From Anaerorhabdus furcosa (GTDB lineage Bacteria > Bacillota_I > Bacilli_A > Erysipelotrichales > Erysipelotrichaceae), in the NCBI RefSeq assembly GCF_900167375.1, contig NZ_FUWY01000003.1, positions 62,001 through 126,000 on the forward strand: a stretch of 64,000 nt of DNA. The letters are read 5' to 3'. How positions within the stretch are numbered: position 1 is the first letter of the stretch; each line of letters opens with the position of its first letter. A program made the position numbers and the translations under genes. The notes below the pieces were generated by a model. The model did not search any database. It was given only the letters and a program-made list of their open reading frames with translations, and was not told where the DNA came from. This document shows positions 61,357 to 64,000 of the stretch, one piece after another.

Positions 61357-63768
61357 TATCTTCTCGTTTGAATTTGTTTCACAGGTTTTTATTAATTCTA
61401 ATAATTGTTCTCGAGAGTTTATTTGTAGTTTCAAGTAAACTTTTTTCATGTGACTCTTAACAGTATTAATACTGATATATAGTTTATTTGATGCCTCTTT
61501 ATATGAACCATAGTCAATAAAAGCAACCATAACTTTATATTCTTTCTTTGTTAAAGAGTTCAATCCTTTAAAATCATCTTCTTTCCTTGCTTTGATCAAT
61601 TGGGTCTTTATGTATCTACTATAATCATCTTTAATCTCATACTCATTCAGTAGTAATAAGATTTCATCTTTAAACTCATAGAATATTGATACAAAATTAT
61701 CTCTTTCAGTAATTTCAAATAGCGAGATTAAATTCTCTTTTGAAATTGATTTTTGATCTAATTTAAGATAAGCGATTGCTTTTCCTAATTTTACATAAAT
61801 CAAGCCAATAACATGCATTTGTTCTTTGAAGTAATTGTCCAAAATATTACAGTAGTTTAATAACTTCCTGTAGTCTTTCTTTTTAATGCAATATAGAATC
61901 TTCAATACATAACTCAATGTCCACGCTTCATGTAACAAGTGATTTTCAGAAACATTATCATACTTTATCCAATCAGAAACTTGATCTAACTGATCATCTA
62001 AAATATTAAGCCAACTGATTGCACAATCAAGTTCACTCTCTACTATCGGCACATCCGCAATAGCATACATACTTTTTAATTCTTCCATAATTTCGAAATA
62101 TAAATTCTTATCTTGATTTTGCAATGCCCATCTACCTTGAGTGAATAAAGAATTTATACAAATACTTATTTGTTGAAACTGCTTCGCTTCTTGATACGCA
62201 GTTTTTGCAAGTGAAATTACATTTTGATAATCCCCTATTTCATAGTTTCGTTCAGCTTGAACCATAAATTCACTTCCAGCATTAACTCCATAGGCTATTT
62301 GAATAAAATATTTTACTTCACTTTCAATTGTTTCTACTAAATCTTTCAAGCGGCCACTTTCGAAATGATACAAATAAAGTAAACTACAGGAACCGAATGT
62401 TGCTACCATTTTAGGATATGCAATTTTAGATTTTTCACCTTTAAAATAATAGAATGCCATTTTGAACTCTTCCATCATCTTCGATATATCATTGAAATGA
62501 CTGAATGCTTTTATAAAATGATATTCTCCTTCTAATTTATCTTTATCCCCCTTGAATCGATTTTCATCTAGATCTCGTTTAAATTCATTTAGTAACTTAA
62601 GTCCTGTATAGACATCAATGTTTGTCATGCAATCACAAACATAACTAAGATAAACGTATGGGAATTGGTAACGTGTCGATGTAGGTAAACATTCAAATAC
62701 TTTCTGTATAAGACAAGGATCAATGTCCATATAACTCATTGTGCCCTCTTCTAATATACGAATAATTTCATTGAAACACTTACCTTGAAAGAAATATTCA
62801 ATTGCTACTAAAGGTTCTTTATTAACCAAATACCATTCACCTGCTTGTTTGAATATATTTTTTATTTGAAGTTCATTCTTATCAAGATAATTTCTAAAAG
62901 CTTCCTTAACTATCTTTTGATATTTATAGTCTTTATAATTAACTTCACGCGTTATTAGACCTTTTTCTTGTAATTCTAATATTTCTTTAGGAATTCCTTT
63001 TACCTTACAAACAGAACGTACAAAATCCATTGTAAAATTCTCAAACAAAGATAATTTTGCAAGTTCATCAATTAACTCATGCGATTTATTTTTTAAAACC
63101 TGATCGAACAAGTATTCATTGATGTAGGTTAGATCATAAATATGTTCAGTTTTTTTGTATGAGTTGAACATTGCATATACTCCAGGTGGCCATCCTTGTG
63201 AAAGTTCAAATATTGTTTTCGCTAACTCGTAATAATTATGATATTTTTCATTTTTAAATAAATAGCCAATATCTTGTTCATTAAACCAAAAATCTTTATC
63301 AATCACTCTTTGTTTTCTATCCACTACAAGTGACAAAGATGAATCTTTCAATGATTCCTCACTAATAACTACAAACCGAATTTTATTTATTTTCTTGTTG
63401 ACTAGTATCTCTAGCATTCTCATCATTTCCTGAATTAAGTTTACACACAAATTATCAACAACAACATAAATATCTTCTGTAACGGAATCATTCTTCTTTA
63501 TCACTATCTCTAAACACTCTTCAGGAGTAGCTATTGCAGATAGCCTTTGTTCTGTCTTTTTATTTACATTGAATAGATGATTTACTATTTCTCTCCAAAG
63601 TAAATCAATTTCATTAATTGTAGTAGCATCTATCCATATAGATTTTAAATGATATGATTTTATGAACTCTAAAACATTTGTTGTCTTTCCATATCCAATT
63701 GGAGATGAAACAAGAAAGAAATTGGAGTTTTTCAGGGCTTGTAATTTTTGCTTAATTGATTTTTTCAC
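61351..63768 (-). CDS. MalT-like LuxR-family regulator (LAL type)
   Basis: An 805-residue regulator. It has an N-terminal STAND ATPase (Walker A SSPIGYGKTTNVLE at about 21-31, Asp box VVVDNLC), a helical tetratricopeptide-like middle, and a C-terminal LuxR HTH (LTKKEYKVMVAFIDYGSYKE, then ISINTVKSHMKKVYLKL). It is a signal-responsive activator. The start is GTG (63768) with GGGAG. It lies next to the BspA-type gene, its likely target. Confidence 0.93.
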   Translation of the reverse strand: MKKSIKQKLQALKNSNFFLVSSPIGYGKTTNVLEFIKSYHLKSIWIDATTINEIDLLWREIVNHLFNVNKKTEQRLSAIATPEECLEIVIKKNDSVTEDIYVVVDNLCVNLIQEMMRMLEILVNKKINKIRFVVISEESLKDSSLSLVVDRKQRVIDKDFWFNEQDIGYLFKNEKYHNYYELAKTIFELSQGWPPGVYAMFNSYKKTEHIYDLTYINEYLFDQVLKNKSHELIDELAKLSLFENFTMDFVRSVCKVKGIPKEILELQEKGLITREVNYKDYKYQKIVKEAFRNYLDKNELQIKNIFKQAGEWYLVNKEPLVAIEYFFQGKCFNEIIRILEEGTMSYMDIDPCLIQKVFECLPTSTRYQFPYVYLSYVCDCMTNIDVYTGLKLLNEFKRDLDENRFKGDKDKLEGEYHFIKAFSHFNDISKMMEEFKMAFYYFKGEKSKIAYPKMVATFGSCSLLYLYHFESGRLKDLVETIESEVKYFIQIAYGVNAGSEFMVQAERNYEIGDYQNVISLAKTAYQEAKQFQQISICINSLFTQGRWALQNQDKNLYFEIMEELKSMYAIADVPIVESELDCAISWLNILDDQLDQVSDWIKYDNVSENHLLHEAWTLSYVLKILYCIKKKDYRKLLNYCNILDNYFKEQMHVIGLIYVKLGKAIAYLKLDQKSISKENLISLFEITERDNFVSIFYEFKDEILLLLNEYEIKDDYSRYIKTQLIKARKEDDFKGLNSLTKKEYKVMVAFIDYGSYKEASNKLYISINTVKSHMKKVYLKLQINSREQLLELIKTCETNSNEKIT

Positions 63769-63834
63769 ATTTGCTCCCTTCTTTAATTACGGATACTTTT
63801 TAGAAACCTACTTATACACTATTTATCATATTCT

Positions 63835-64000
63835 TTATCTTAAATCAACATCTACCAAACCCATTTTGATAAATATATCTTCATAGTCATGTTTACTTGT
63901 TGTTGTATAAATGCGAGTTGTTTCAATGTTACTATGACCTAGAATATCCGCTAAATGTACTAAATCTTTCTCTATTAAATAATAGGTCAACGCAAACAAA
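63835..64000 (-). CDS. Tyrosine recombinase, C-terminal end only
   Basis: The minus-strand frame enters from the right edge and stops at 63835. The last 54 residues carry the catalytic C-terminal box: LADILGHSNIETTRIYTTTS, with the box-II His and the nucleophile Tyr in RIYT. The N-terminus and Arg of box I lie outside the window. It could be an integrase of a neighbouring element or a site-specific invertase. It is 66 bases upstream of the LuxR-type gene on the same strand. Confidence 0.85.
   Translation of the reverse strand, partial: LFALTYYLIEKDLVHLADILGHSNIETTRIYTTTSKHDYEDIFIKMGLVDVDLR

Noticed and set aside
1-64000. CRISPR array, rRNA or tRNA genes
   Set aside because: No regularly spaced repeats, and no cloverleaf-like or rRNA-like segments were recognised in any intergenic region.

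Overview
This is a 64-kb chromosomal stretch from a low-GC Gram-positive bacterium. AT-rich intergenes, AGGAGG-type ribosome sites, an agr locus, a c-di-AMP receptor, mannose-family PTS genes, YitT, DUF951 and BspA-type surface proteins all fit Firmicutes; an Erysipelotrichia-like host is my guess and is not proven. I found no rRNA, tRNA, CRISPR array or intact prophage.

Layout. 1-1.8 kb: 5' part of a short UvrA-type ABC protein behind a MerR-type promoter (19-bp spacer with a dyad). 1.9-10.6 kb: an eight-gene minus-strand operon for an N-acetylated amino sugar (PTS IIC, IID, NagA-like deacetylase, AbrB-type membrane protein, IIA, IIB, a membrane protein, ChbG-like deacetylase), plus a PRD/BglG-type regulator. 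10.7 kb: DarA-type c-di-AMP receptor. 11.3-13.7 kb: a two-gene toxin-antitoxin-like pair (winged helix plus nucleotidyltransferase) behind a nested four-copy operator, then a sugar acetyltransferase. 14.3-17.9 kb: an agr quorum-sensing locus in which agrBAC reads rightward, while a 42-codon agrD-like gene (15071-15199) and a lipoprotein gene read leftward from the same control region. 18-21.4 kb: GntR regulator, AgaS-like enzyme, MalQ. 21.6-26.1 kb: defence cluster (AIPR protein, Eco47II-family endonuclease with its cytosine methyltransferase, HicB-like protein). 26.2-36.8 kb: housekeeping (YchF, TraX, DUF951, FolD with an unusual membrane extension, Dtd, SNF2 helicase, RarA, a CAP-domain protein, a flavodoxin). 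37.3-46.6 kb: a complete Gram-positive type IV pilus locus with a PilM-PilN fusion. 46.7-56 kb: a repeat lipoprotein behind a consensus promoter, DacF-type carboxypeptidase, zinc/cadmium P-type ATPase behind an ArsR/SmtB-type operator, glucosaminidase, YitT, MATE pump, XRE regulator. 56-64 kb: an EAL-domain protein with a degenerate GGDEF, a BspA-type surface protein, a MalT-like LuxR regulator and the end of a tyrosine recombinase.

How the genes may work together. The PTS operon and the separate AgaS-like gene together would cover import, deacetylation and deamination/isomerisation of an amino sugar. The pilus locus, a c-di-GMP phosphodiesterase, the BspA protein and the secreted CAP protein and glucosaminidase suggest a host- or surface-associated lifestyle under quorum and cyclic-nucleotide control. 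The best candidates for something undescribed are the divergent agrD/lipoprotein arrangement with its LytTR-like direct repeats, the nested operator of the toxin-antitoxin-like pair, the membrane-anchored FolD, and the 18-bp dyads around the BspA/LuxR genes. All family assignments come from reading the sequence; no database search was run.
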